Shown: one piece after another, positions 18,008 through 26,592 of the stretch
Position numbering within the stretch: position 1 is the stretch's first letter
How the letters are laid out: each line of letters starts with the position of its first letter
NCBI GenBank assembly: GCA_024742415.1
Contig: JANSYN010000009.1
Location: forward strand, 1 to 64,000
Length of the DNA: 64,000 nucleotides
Reading direction: 5' to 3'
Source: Gammaproteobacteria bacterium
GTDB taxonomy: Bacteria; Pseudomonadota; Gammaproteobacteria; Pseudomonadales; Halieaceae
Notes under the pieces: generated by a model
Seen by the model: the letters and a program-made list of their open reading frames with translations, nothing else
What the model was told of the DNA's origin: nothing
The model's database searches: none
Translations under genes and position numbers: made by a program

Positions 18008-20791
18008 ATGCTATTACGCCACACGCCTGTTCGTGCTCTGTGCGTCGCTGCACTGCTTGCAGCGCTGACACTAACGACAGCCTGCAGCGACGGCCGTAGC
18101 GCCGCAGACTACGTCACACAAGCCAGCGCCTCCATCGCGGCAGGCAAGGCAGAGCAGGCCTATATCGAGCTGCTCAACGCTGTTGAGCGCGACGCTGAGC
18201 TGGCCCAGGCCCGCTTCCTTCTGGGCAAGCTGCAGCTGGAAACAGGCGCGGCCCTGGACGCCAAGCCCGCGCTGATCCTGGCACAGCAACTGGGCTGGCC
18301 GGCAGAGCAAGTGCAGCCGCTGCTGGCGCAGGCCTTTCTTACAACCGGCGAGTTGGACGACCTGTTCAACATGCAGACGCAAGGGCTGGCCGCACCTGCC
18401 GTGGCGCGCATCCTTGCCGTACAGGCCATCGCCAAATTGCGCCAGGCACAGCAGGACGAGGCGCAGCAGCTCGTGCAACAGGCCCTGAACCACGCACAGG
18501 ACGATCGCAGTGCACGCAGCGACGTGCACATTGTTGCTGCGCACCTGGCACTGGAAGCGCAACAGTACGGCGCGGCGCTTGCAGCGCTGGATTCCGCCCT
18601 CGAGGACGCCCCCCAAAACAGCCGCGCGTGGGAGTTGCTCGGTGCAGCCCAGGCAGCACTTGGGCTCACCGACAAGGCGCGTGACGCCTATGGCAAGGCG
18701 GCCGACTACGCCACCCTGTCTATTAGCCCGCGCTTCAACCGCGCACTGCTCGACCTGCAACTGGGCGACATCGAAGCTGCACGCCAGGACGTTGCATTGC
18801 TGGAGGCCATCGCTCCGCGGGCGCCCGCTACGCGCTACGCTGCCGGGCTGCTGCACCTTGAGCAAAAGGACTATGACGAGGCGCTGCGCGCACTGGACGA
18901 CGCCCGGCCATTGTCTGACCAGTACCCGCTCATTGAATTTGGCCTGGCTACCGCGCACCTGTACACGGGTGACGTTGCGCTGGCGCGCGAGCTGGCCATG
19001 GACAGCTTCGAACGCAATCCCTACAACGTGGAAAACCGCAAGCTGTTGGCCGCCCTTGAGATCATCAACACAGAATTTGACCACGCCATGGCGCTGCTGC
19101 AGCCGATACTGGATAGAAACCCCACCGAACTGGAAGCGCTCTATTTGATGGCAGCAGCGCAGGCCAGAAGCGACCACGGCGAAAGCGCATTGGGCACCTA
19201 CCTGTGGATAGGCCAGATAAACAACAGCATTGCCACTACAGCTGACGGCGGCTTTGCCCTGCCCAGCGCGGCGCTGGGCGAGGCCCCGCTTACCTTTGAG
19301 GATACGGGTGACAAACCCGAAAACGACATCCTTGAAATCGCTCGGCTGATCCACGCGCAGAACTTCGACGGAGCAATAAGCATCGCGCAGAACCTGCGTT
19401 GGCAAGACACACAAACCCTCAACGGCCACCACGTGCTCACGCGGGCCTATCTCATGGCAGGGCAAACCCCCAAGGCGCGGGAAACCCTGGCCAGCGCACT
19501 CACCAGCGACCCACAAGATCCGGTCAGCAATATCATCATGGCCGAACTTGCGCTGCAGGAGGGCAAGATCGCACGTGCAGAGCAGAGCTACCGGCTGGCA
19601 TTGGAGAAAGACGCGCATCACCTGCCAACACTGCTGCGACTGGCCGCGCTGGAACAGCGCAACGGGAATGACACCGCGTTCCAGACCAACCTGCGCCAGG
19701 CCATGCATGCTCACCCGCAAGCCATGGCACCGCGTGTCGAACTTGCTCGCCATGCGATTGGAACGGGCAACGCTCGCGAAGTAGATGCACTGTTGCAACC
19801 ACTAAATGCCCTGCAAAAGCAATCGCCACCAATCGTCTACCTGCAATTGCTGGCACAGCTGGCCCAGCAGGAGCCGAAGATGGCAGAACAAACACTTGCC
19901 GCCATCACTCGAAGCAAACCCGGTAGCGAGGCTTTTGCCTATGGCCTTGTGCATGCCGCCGCCGCGCAGCGAGCGCTGCCTGCGATAAAACCCGTGCTGA
20001 TCAATGCAGTGCGATCGAATCCCACACACCTGCCGACCCTACTCGCGCTGGCCACGGTCGCAAAAATTGAAAACGACGAAGCGGCGCTGCGCTTTTTCAC
20101 AACCGCGCTGGAAACCCTGCACCCACAACCCGAAAGCCCCCTGCTGCTGCCGCTGCGTGCGGCCGCGCGCGCCAGCGATGGGCAGTTCGACCAGGCAATC
20201 GCCCTGGCAGAGCAAGCGATGGCCGCGCATCCCTCTTCTTCATTGGCGGTCGACCTCAGCCGTTATCAGCTGGCTGCGGATCAACGGCAACAGGCGCGGG
20301 CAACACTGGAGCGCTGGGTGAAAGCGCATCCGCAGGACAACGCGGCGCGCCTTGTATTGGCACAGATGCTGGAGCAACACGGCGAACAGCTGGCCGCGGC
20401 TTTTCAGTATGGAGCGCTTCTCCAGCAGCAGCCTGAACATGTCATCGCATTGAACAACCTGGCCTGGCTAACGCGCGAACAGGATCCGGCAACCGCACTG
20501 GCATTGATCGAACGCGCACACAAGGTGGCGCCGAACCGGGCCGAGGTGCTGGACACCCTGGGCGTCATCCAGGGTATCAATGGCCAGCATAAGGAGGCAC
20601 TACAGAGTTTAAACAGGGCGCTGCAAGCGCAGCCGGGCAATCCCGATATACGCTTTCATCGCATACAGGTTCTGGCCGAAATGGGGAGTCGGCAGGCTGC
20701 AATCAGGGAAGCGCGCGCGCTGCTGCTGGAGTTCCCCTCGTTTGCTGCGCGCGCCGAGACAGAACAGCTAGTGGCCAGGCTGCAACCCTAG
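18008..20791 (+). CDS. PrsT-like TPR-repeat lipoprotein
   Basis: 927 residues. A signal peptide ends in a lipobox-like LTTAC, giving a lipid-modified cysteine around residue 26. The rest is almost entirely TPR-like helix pairs (for example ARFLLGKLQLETGAALDA and NSRAWELLGAAQAALGLTDK). The arrangement resembles the PEP-CTERM/exopolysaccharide TPR lipoprotein PrsT, a scaffold linked to extracellular polysaccharide and sorting clusters. No exosortase, glycosyltransferase or PEP-CTERM protein is visible here, so the gene is an orphan, or it serves the deacylase-like enzyme encoded just before it (three-base spacing). It probably acts at the periplasmic face of a membrane. Confidence 0.8.
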   Translation: MLLRHTPVRALCVAALLAALTLTTACSDGRSAADYVTQASASIAAGKAEQAYIELLNAVERDAELAQARFLLGKLQLETGAALDAKPALILAQQLGWPAEQVQPLLAQAFLTTGELDDLFNMQTQGLAAPAVARILAVQAIAKLRQAQQDEAQQLVQQALNHAQDDRSARSDVHIVAAHLALEAQQYGAALAALDSALEDAPQNSRAWELLGAAQAALGLTDKARDAYGKAADYATLSISPRFNRALLDLQLGDIEAARQDVALLEAIAPRAPATRYAAGLLHLEQKDYDEALRALDDARPLSDQYPLIEFGLATAHLYTGDVALARELAMDSFERNPYNVENRKLLAALEIINTEFDHAMALLQPILDRNPTELEALYLMAAAQARSDHGESALGTYLWIGQINNSIATTADGGFALPSAALGEAPLTFEDTGDKPENDILEIARLIHAQNFDGAISIAQNLRWQDTQTLNGHHVLTRAYLMAGQTPKARETLASALTSDPQDPVSNIIMAELALQEGKIARAEQSYRLALEKDAHHLPTLLRLAALEQRNGNDTAFQTNLRQAMHAHPQAMAPRVELARHAIGTGNAREVDALLQPLNALQKQSPPIVYLQLLAQLAQQEPKMAEQTLAAITRSKPGSEAFAYGLVHAAAAQRALPAIKPVLINAVRSNPTHLPTLLALATVAKIENDEAALRFFTTALETLHPQPESPLLLPLRAAARASDGQFDQAIALAEQAMAAHPSSSLAVDLSRYQLAADQRQQARATLERWVKAHPQDNAARLVLAQMLEQHGEQLAAAFQYGALLQQQPEHVIALNNLAWLTREQDPATALALIERAHKVAPNRAEVLDTLGVIQGINGQHKEALQSLNRALQAQPGNPDIRFHRIQVLAEMGSRQAAIREARALLLEFPSFAARAETEQLVARLQP

Positions 20792-20858
20792 CGTTGGCTC
20801 AGCATGTCGCTGGTGCGACACTGCGTACGGCGTACAGACGAGGCAGGTGCCGCGCGCA

Positions 20859-21515
20859 CTAAGGCAGTCGCATAAGTTCAGGCAATTCCAGCAGCGCCGC
20901 CAGCTCCGCCAATGCCTGCGCCTGCGAGCGGACCTTTATCGTGGTCATACCCATGGCCCGGGCCGGTTTGAGATTGACGCCCAGGTCATCGATAAAAACA
21001 GTCTCATTGGGGTCCACCTCCAGCTTTTCACACGCCATGGTATAGATGCGTGGGTCAGGTTTACGCACACCGACAACACTGGATTCCAGTACAAAGTCAA
21101 ACAGCGCCAACACTCCGGCGATCTGCTGCGCCTTGGCGTTGTCTGACGCCATGCCCGGGCCGCTCCCGGCCGCCTGCACGTTATTGGTAATACAGGCCAC
21201 GCGGTAGCGCTGCTTGATCAGCGTCAGCGCCGTGACCATGCTCGGCCGCACATCACCGGAGAGCAACTGCAGCACGTCTGTCCCGGCAATCCGATGGCCT
21301 GCGGCGGCCGTTTCCCGCGCAAAGGCCACATCAAATTCAGCAAGATCAATGCGGTTTTGCTCCAACTGCGCCCAGGCGTTGTTGTCCGGATTCGTGGCAT
21401 TGACCGAGCGAATAAAATCCACAGGCAAACCGCGCTCCTGCTCATAGCGATTGAATGCCTCAAAGGGACTGGTAGTGATCACGCCGCCAAAGTCCCACAA
21501 TACTGCCTTAATCAT
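20859..21515 (-). CDS. HAD-superfamily hydrolase (subfamily IA)
   Basis: 218 residues from the ATG at 21513-21515, which has AGAGGCG upstream. Motif I is LWDFGGV, where the second acidic residue usual in phosphatases (DxD) is replaced by glycine, as in the epoxide-hydrolase N-terminal/variant 3 group. Motif II is VACITNN, motif III the lysine in VRKPDPR and motif IV FIDDLGVNL. The replacement of the general acid suggests altered or weak phosphatase activity. It is divergent from the acyl-CoA dehydrogenase gene. The physiological substrate cannot be deduced. Confidence 0.85.
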   Translation of the reverse strand: MIKAVLWDFGGVITTSPFEAFNRYEQERGLPVDFIRSVNATNPDNNAWAQLEQNRIDLAEFDVAFARETAAAGHRIAGTDVLQLLSGDVRPSMVTALTLIKQRYRVACITNNVQAAGSGPGMASDNAKAQQIAGVLALFDFVLESSVVGVRKPDPRIYTMACEKLEVDPNETVFIDDLGVNLKPARAMGMTTIKVRSQAQALAELAALLELPELMRLP

Positions 21516-21782
21516 GTCACGCCTCTGTGTGCAAAAAAACTCGCACAGTATCACCCTTTGTCGCATCAGCTACCACCCAAGCGAGTCTGGAGCAATTTCA
21601 ATGTGCACTACCGAGCCATACGGTCGAATCTCCGCCTGACCCGGAGACATTGTGATTGATTAGGTGGCGGATAGAGTGCGGCGCAGCGCAGATGGGGCCG
21701 CGTATCGGGGCGCCCACGTCTGTGGCAAGATATGAACCTGCCTGCACACTCACAATAAATGAACAGCCAGGAGCCCAGCGCA

Positions 21783-23048
21783 ATGAATTTCGACATACCC
21801 GCGGACATCGCCAGCTTTCTTGCAGAAGTCGATGACTTTATCGACACCACAATAAAGCCGCTGGAACAGCGCGACGACAACATGCGCTTCTTTGACCACC
21901 GTCGCGAAGATGCACGCACCGACTGGGATCGTCAGGGCCTGCCCAACCGTGAATGGGAGGCCTTACTGGATGAAGCCAAGCAACTTTCCATTGCGGCAGG
22001 CATCTACAGCTATCCCTTCCCTCGCGAATTCGGGGGGCGCGATGGCAGCAACCTTGGCATGGCTATCATCCGCGAGCATCTTGCAGCGCGCGGGCTCGGC
22101 CTGCACAACGACCTGCAGAACGAGCACTCCATCGTTGGCAACAACATCGGTCTGCTGCTGCTGCTCGAATACGGCACGCCAGAACAGAAAGCGCAATGGA
22201 TCGACGGGTTACGCAATGCACGCAAAGGCTTTGCCTTTGGGATTACCGAACCGGCGCATGGCTCCGATGCGACCTACATGGAAACGACCGGCGTCAGGGA
22301 CGGTGACGACTGGATCATCAACGGTGAGAAGACCTGGAACACCGGCGTGCACGTTGCTTCGGCAGACATGGTCATGGCGCGCACTTCCGGCAACCCAGGC
22401 GATGGCCTTGGCATCACGGCTTTCCTGATACCCATGGATGCGCCAGGGGTAAAGATCGAGGAATATCTTTGGACTTTCAACATGCCGACCGACCACGCCC
22501 ACGTGACCTTCAACAATGTGCGCGTGCCCGACAGTGCCATCTTCGGCGGTGAAGGCCGCGGCTTGCAGGTCGCGCAGCACTTTTTCAATGAGAACCGCAT
22601 ACGCCAGGCCGCCTCCAGCCTGGGCGCCGCGCGCCACTGCATCGACGCAGCGGTAAAGTACGCCAACGAGCGCAAACCGTTTGGCAAACCACTGTCGATC
22701 AACCAGGGCATACAGTTCCCCCTGGTCGACTTGCACGCGCGCGCCGAAATGCTGCAGGCACTGATTCACAAGACGGCCTGGCTGATGGACAGGGACGGCG
22801 CCTTCTCCGTGTCGGACAAAGTGTCTATCTGCAACTACCAGGCCAATCGCCTGTGCTGCGAAGCTGCCGACACCGCCATGCAGGTATGCGGTGGCCGTGG
22901 GTATTCTCGCTATATGCCGTTTGAGCACATTTATCGCCATCACCGCCGCTATCGCATCACCGAGGGGGCAGACGAAATCCAGATGCGCCGCGTCGCGGGT
23001 TACCTGTTCGGGTTTATGAAGCAGCACAAACCCAAAGGTGTGGGCTAA
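21783..23048 (+). CDS. Acyl-CoA dehydrogenase family protein
   Basis: 421 residues from the ATG at 21783, which has CAGGAG about ten bases upstream. Recognisable acyl-CoA dehydrogenase features include the flavin/substrate strand FGITEPAHGSDATYMET, NGEKTWNTGVH, the ADMVMARTSG strand, FGKPLSINQ, the QVCGGRGYSRYMPFE helix and a C-terminal TEGADEIQMRRVAGYLFG. It oxidises an acyl-CoA to the 2-enoyl form, passing electrons to ETF. Its companion five bases downstream is an APH/DUF6285 protein, a pairing reminiscent of eukaryotic ACAD10/11, where a kinase-like and a dehydrogenase domain handle 4-hydroxyacyl-CoAs. That analogy is inference. Confidence 0.9.
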   Translation: MNFDIPADIASFLAEVDDFIDTTIKPLEQRDDNMRFFDHRREDARTDWDRQGLPNREWEALLDEAKQLSIAAGIYSYPFPREFGGRDGSNLGMAIIREHLAARGLGLHNDLQNEHSIVGNNIGLLLLLEYGTPEQKAQWIDGLRNARKGFAFGITEPAHGSDATYMETTGVRDGDDWIINGEKTWNTGVHVASADMVMARTSGNPGDGLGITAFLIPMDAPGVKIEEYLWTFNMPTDHAHVTFNNVRVPDSAIFGGEGRGLQVAQHFFNENRIRQAASSLGAARHCIDAAVKYANERKPFGKPLSINQGIQFPLVDLHARAEMLQALIHKTAWLMDRDGAFSVSDKVSICNYQANRLCCEAADTAMQVCGGRGYSRYMPFEHIYRHHRRYRITEGADEIQMRRVAGYLFGFMKQHKPKGVG

Positions 23049-23053
23049 GCGCG

Positions 23054-24460
23054 ATGCCAGACAACTTCGAACAACAACTCGAGACGATTCTGCGTCGTGA
23101 GATTCAGGGCTGCACTGCACTGCTGGACGCTGAGCAACTCAGTGCCGGGGCCAGCCAGGAAACCTGGCGCATTCGCTATCGTCGCGGCAAAGACGAAGCG
23201 CAGGTGGCATTGCGTCGCGCCCAGCCCACCGCCGTTTCAGGCTCAAGCGTGGGCGGCATCGCACTGCACACAGAAGCACAGCTGTTCAGGCTGGCACAAA
23301 AAGGTGGCGTGCCCGGCCCGGATGTTCTGTACGTCCTGCAGGCAGAGGATCAACTGGGCGAGGGCTTCATCATGCAATGGCTGGAGGGCGAAACGCTCGG
23401 CCAGCGTATCGTCCACGCACCTGAACTGGCGGACATTCGACCACAGCTGGCGCGACGCTGTGGCGAGATTCTCGCACAGATTCATGCACTGGATGTCAGC
23501 CAACACCCCGTAGGCGAGCAGCTTCCCGAGATAACGCCGGCAGAGCTTGTTGATGAGACCTGGCGCCATTACTGTGCCCTGGACATCCCCGTACCGATGA
23601 TCGATTACACCTGGCGCTGGCTGCGTGATCACCTGCCACGACAGCATCGAACAACCCTGGTGCATGGCGATTTTCGCAATGGCAACCTCATGATCAACGC
23701 CTCGGGCATCAACGCGGTACTGGATTGGGAACTGGCACACAGGGGCGATCCGGTGCGCGATCTGGGCTGGCTGTGCGTTAACTCGTGGCGCTTTGGCAAC
23801 AGCGCGTTGACGGTTGGCGGCTTCGGGGAGATCGACGACCTGCTCGCGGGCTATCGCGAGGCTGGCGGCATGCAGGTCACGCGCGATGAACTGAAGTTCT
23901 GGCAGGTCTTCGGCTCTTTCTGGTGGGCCATGGCAACATTGCAGATGGCCAACGCCTGGCGCACGGGGGAGACACCCAGCCTGGAAAGACCGGTGATCGG
24001 GCGGCGCTCATCCGAAGCGCAGATGGACTGCGTCAACCTGCTCATTCCAGGCAGCTTGCAATTACCGCCGGTACAGAAAGACCTCACGCAGGGCACACAG
24101 CTCCCCATGGCAGTGGAACTGCTGGACAGCGTGCGCGGCTTTTTGCGCCAGGACGTCGCCGACAAGCTCGATCCACACAACCATTTCCTGGCGCGCGTTG
24201 CAGCCAATTCACTGGGCATTGCACAGCGCGAGATTCTCTACGGCGAGCAACTGCGCGCAGCGGAGCGCGAACGGCTGCAACAGCTGCTGCATACCAGTGA
24301 AACGGCCATCGACCCATTGCGCCGCGCCCTGGTGGACGCGCTGCGCAAGGATCTACCGCTAGACACCCCGGGCCTTGCGCCACACCTGCGCCAGTGCGTC
24401 GCGGGGCAGCTATTTATCGACCAGCCACACTACAGTGCACTGCATACGGATGCGCCCTGA
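23054..24460 (+). CDS. APH-family kinase-like protein with C-terminal DUF6285 domain
   Basis: 468 residues, starting five bases after the acyl-CoA dehydrogenase stop. The N-terminal ~330 residues form an aminoglycoside-phosphotransferase/choline-kinase fold with the catalytic loop HGDFRNGN and the metal-binding DWELAHRGDP. The last ~110 residues (AVELLDSVRGFLRQD, DKLDPHNHFLARVAAN) match the helical DUF6285 type usually encoded next to such kinases; here the two are fused. By analogy with ACAD10/11 it may phosphorylate a hydroxyacyl-CoA that the dehydrogenase partner then processes. It is not expected to be an antibiotic-resistance enzyme. Confidence 0.82.
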   Translation: MPDNFEQQLETILRREIQGCTALLDAEQLSAGASQETWRIRYRRGKDEAQVALRRAQPTAVSGSSVGGIALHTEAQLFRLAQKGGVPGPDVLYVLQAEDQLGEGFIMQWLEGETLGQRIVHAPELADIRPQLARRCGEILAQIHALDVSQHPVGEQLPEITPAELVDETWRHYCALDIPVPMIDYTWRWLRDHLPRQHRTTLVHGDFRNGNLMINASGINAVLDWELAHRGDPVRDLGWLCVNSWRFGNSALTVGGFGEIDDLLAGYREAGGMQVTRDELKFWQVFGSFWWAMATLQMANAWRTGETPSLERPVIGRRSSEAQMDCVNLLIPGSLQLPPVQKDLTQGTQLPMAVELLDSVRGFLRQDVADKLDPHNHFLARVAANSLGIAQREILYGEQLRAAERERLQQLLHTSETAIDPLRRALVDALRKDLPLDTPGLAPHLRQCVAGQLFIDQPHYSALHTDAP

Positions 24461-24566
24461 AATCCCCGCGCCGACAAAAACACCGGATGCCCCGGTGCAT
24501 CTTGCAGTATTGGCATATGTCATGTCATTATATTCAGCCATTACAATCTGACTAGGGAGCTCACCC

Positions 24567-25637
24567 ATGAAGAAGTCACTGATACTGCTTGCGGTTGTTG
24601 GCGTTATTGGGCTGCTTGTACTAACACAGCGCAGCGCGATTTTGACCCGCGTCATGGAGCGTGGCATCGAGGCACGCCTGGGTGCGGACCACATTGAAAC
24701 GCTGCCCGATGGACTGCACCTGTCACTGTGTGGCGCCGGAGGCCCGCTGGCGGCGCCCAACGCATCCGGCCCCTGTGTTGCCGTGGTGGCGGGACAATCG
24801 CTCTACGTTGTTGATGCCGGTACAGACGGCATCAGGAACCTGACTCGCCTGGGGTACCAGCCCGGCACTATCAGGGCGGTCCTGCTGACGCACTTCCATT
24901 CTGACCATATCGACGGACTGGGCGAAATCGCCACCTTGCGCTGGGCTGGCGGCGGCAGCAAGACGCCGCTGCCGGTCTATGGGCCGCGCGGAGTCGAGCG
25001 CATTGTCGACGGATTCAACCAGGCCTACGCGCAGGACTTCCAGTACCGTCATGATCACCACGGTGACCTTGTCGCAGACCTCGCCGGCGCGGGTATGACC
25101 GCGCGCCCTTTCGAACAGCCGCCCATGGGGCAGCTCGTCACCGTGCTGCGCGACGGTGACCTCACCATAGAAGCGCTGCGCGTGGAGCATGCGCCTGTCG
25201 ATCCTGCAGTGGGCTATCGCTTCAGCTACAAGGGTCGCACGCTGTTGATCACCGGTGATACCAAAAAATCGGCCAACATCCAGACCTTCGCCCAGGGCGT
25301 GGATTTACTGGTCCATGAAGCGCTGGCGCCCAACCTGGTCAACATGATGAACGCAGCGGCGGAAAAAAGTGGCAACGCGGTCATGGCAAAGGTGACACAT
25401 GACATTCTCGATTATCATGCCAGCCCGGTGGAAGCCGCCGAAACCGCGCGCGATGCCCAGGTCGGCCACCTGCTGTATTACCACATCGTGCCGCCACTTG
25501 TGATACCCGGCCAGAAAAGCCTGTTCCTTAATGGCGCCCAGGATATTTTCAGCGCGTACACCATCGGCCAGGATGGCACATCATTTTCACTGCCAGCGAA
25601 CAGCAAAGAGATCATCAAGACACAGGACGGGCTGTAA
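24567..25637 (+). CDS. Membrane-anchored metallo-beta-lactamase-fold hydrolase
   Basis: 356 residues, with AGGGAG upstream of the ATG. A short N-terminal hydrophobic segment (residues 4-20) should act as a signal anchor, placing the enzyme in the periplasm. The metal site motif HFHSDHIDG lies at residues 109-117. Further ligands are the aspartate in LITGDTKKS and the histidine in YYHIVPPL. The layout matches RNase Z/arylsulfatase-like members rather than true beta-lactamases. It hydrolyses an unknown ester, phosphodiester or sulfate. The gene may be a separate unit, since 106 bp separate it from the previous operon. Confidence 0.83.
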   Translation: MKKSLILLAVVGVIGLLVLTQRSAILTRVMERGIEARLGADHIETLPDGLHLSLCGAGGPLAAPNASGPCVAVVAGQSLYVVDAGTDGIRNLTRLGYQPGTIRAVLLTHFHSDHIDGLGEIATLRWAGGGSKTPLPVYGPRGVERIVDGFNQAYAQDFQYRHDHHGDLVADLAGAGMTARPFEQPPMGQLVTVLRDGDLTIEALRVEHAPVDPAVGYRFSYKGRTLLITGDTKKSANIQTFAQGVDLLVHEALAPNLVNMMNAAAEKSGNAVMAKVTHDILDYHASPVEAAETARDAQVGHLLYYHIVPPLVIPGQKSLFLNGAQDIFSAYTIGQDGTSFSLPANSKEIIKTQDGL

Positions 25638-25797
25638 GGCCCAACCTGCGCGTTGACCTCCATGCTGCTTGCACCGCCTAGTGGCCGCGCGTCATGACTC
25701 CTGACCCGACCGACACAGTACCGATGCTCTGCGCGGTACTCCGACGTAGCTGCCACTGTCGCCGGTTCAACCCGACCCAACCAGGAGCGCGCGCATC

Positions 25798-26592
25798 GTG
25801 CCAGAAATAGTGCAACTGTTACTGATCACACTGGGCGCATCGCTCGCCATGGTAGTGGCGCTGTGGCTTGTCAGTATCGTGCTACACGACGTCAGCATTA
25901 TCGATATGGCCTTTGCCGCCATGATCGCCCTGCTGATCGCCGTTGCCTTTGTGTTCACCCAGGCCCAGGGCGCCATGGCACTGCTGCTGCTTGCACTGGG
26001 AACGATCTGGGCCGTGCGCCTGACCGTGTATCTGGTGTGGCGCAACTGGGGTGCAGGCGAGGACCCACGCTATACCAGGCTGCGTGGTTGGGTCGACCCG
26101 GGCTGGCCCTTCCACTGGCTGAGCCTGCGCAAAGTCTTCCTGCTGCAGGGTGCGGTCATCTGGGTGCTCACGCTGCCACAGCAAATCGCGATGGCGACCG
26201 GCGATAGCGTTTCCCCGGGCCTGGTGGCGGGCCTGGGCAGTGTCCTGTGGCTGACCGGTTTCGTATTCGAGAGCGTCGGCGATTACCAACTGGCACGCTT
26301 CAAGGCCGATGCGGGCAATCGCGGCAGGATTCTCGATAGCGGGCTTTGGCGCTATACCCGCCACCCGAATTACTTTGGCGAGTTGCTGCAATGGTGGGGC
26401 TTGTTCCTGATCGCCGTGCAGGCACCGTGGGCCTGGCTGGGTGTTATCGGCCCGCTACTGTACAGCTGGCTGGTCATACGTGTGACCGGACAAGCCACGC
26501 TGGACAAAAAAATGTCGCGCGAAAAACCCGACTACGCCGACTACATGCGCAGGACCAGCGGGCTGATCCCGCGCCCGCCACTAAAACACTAG
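25798..26592 (+). CDS. DUF1295 integral membrane protein (steroid 5-alpha-reductase-like)
   Basis: 264 residues from a GTG at 25798, preceded by AGGAG. Six or seven hydrophobic helices and the C-terminal signature SGLWRYTRHPNYFGELLQWW place it in DUF1295, a relative of steroid 5-alpha-reductase and isoprenylcysteine methyltransferase folds. Family members are presumed NADPH-dependent reductases of lipid substrates, but most remain uncharacterised. The stop codon shares the palindrome CTAG with the stop of the convergent protease gene, a four-base tail-to-tail overlap. Confidence 0.85.
   Translation: MPEIVQLLLITLGASLAMVVALWLVSIVLHDVSIIDMAFAAMIALLIAVAFVFTQAQGAMALLLLALGTIWAVRLTVYLVWRNWGAGEDPRYTRLRGWVDPGWPFHWLSLRKVFLLQGAVIWVLTLPQQIAMATGDSVSPGLVAGLGSVLWLTGFVFESVGDYQLARFKADAGNRGRILDSGLWRYTRHPNYFGELLQWWGLFLIAVQAPWAWLGVIGPLLYSWLVIRVTGQATLDKKMSREKPDYADYMRRTSGLIPRPPLKH

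Noticed and set aside
21629-21647. TCTCCG/CGGAGA inverted repeat between HAD and acyl-CoA dehydrogenase genes
   Set aside because: Six-base arms in GC-rich DNA are expected by chance and no regulator fits.
23054-24460. Aminoglycoside resistance kinase
   Set aside because: Context with acyl-CoA dehydrogenase and the DUF6285 tail point to lipid metabolism, not antibiotic modification.
24481-24498. CACCGG/CCGGTG hairpin after the APH gene, as terminator
   Set aside because: Only a 6-bp stem with no T tract; insufficient for an intrinsic terminator.
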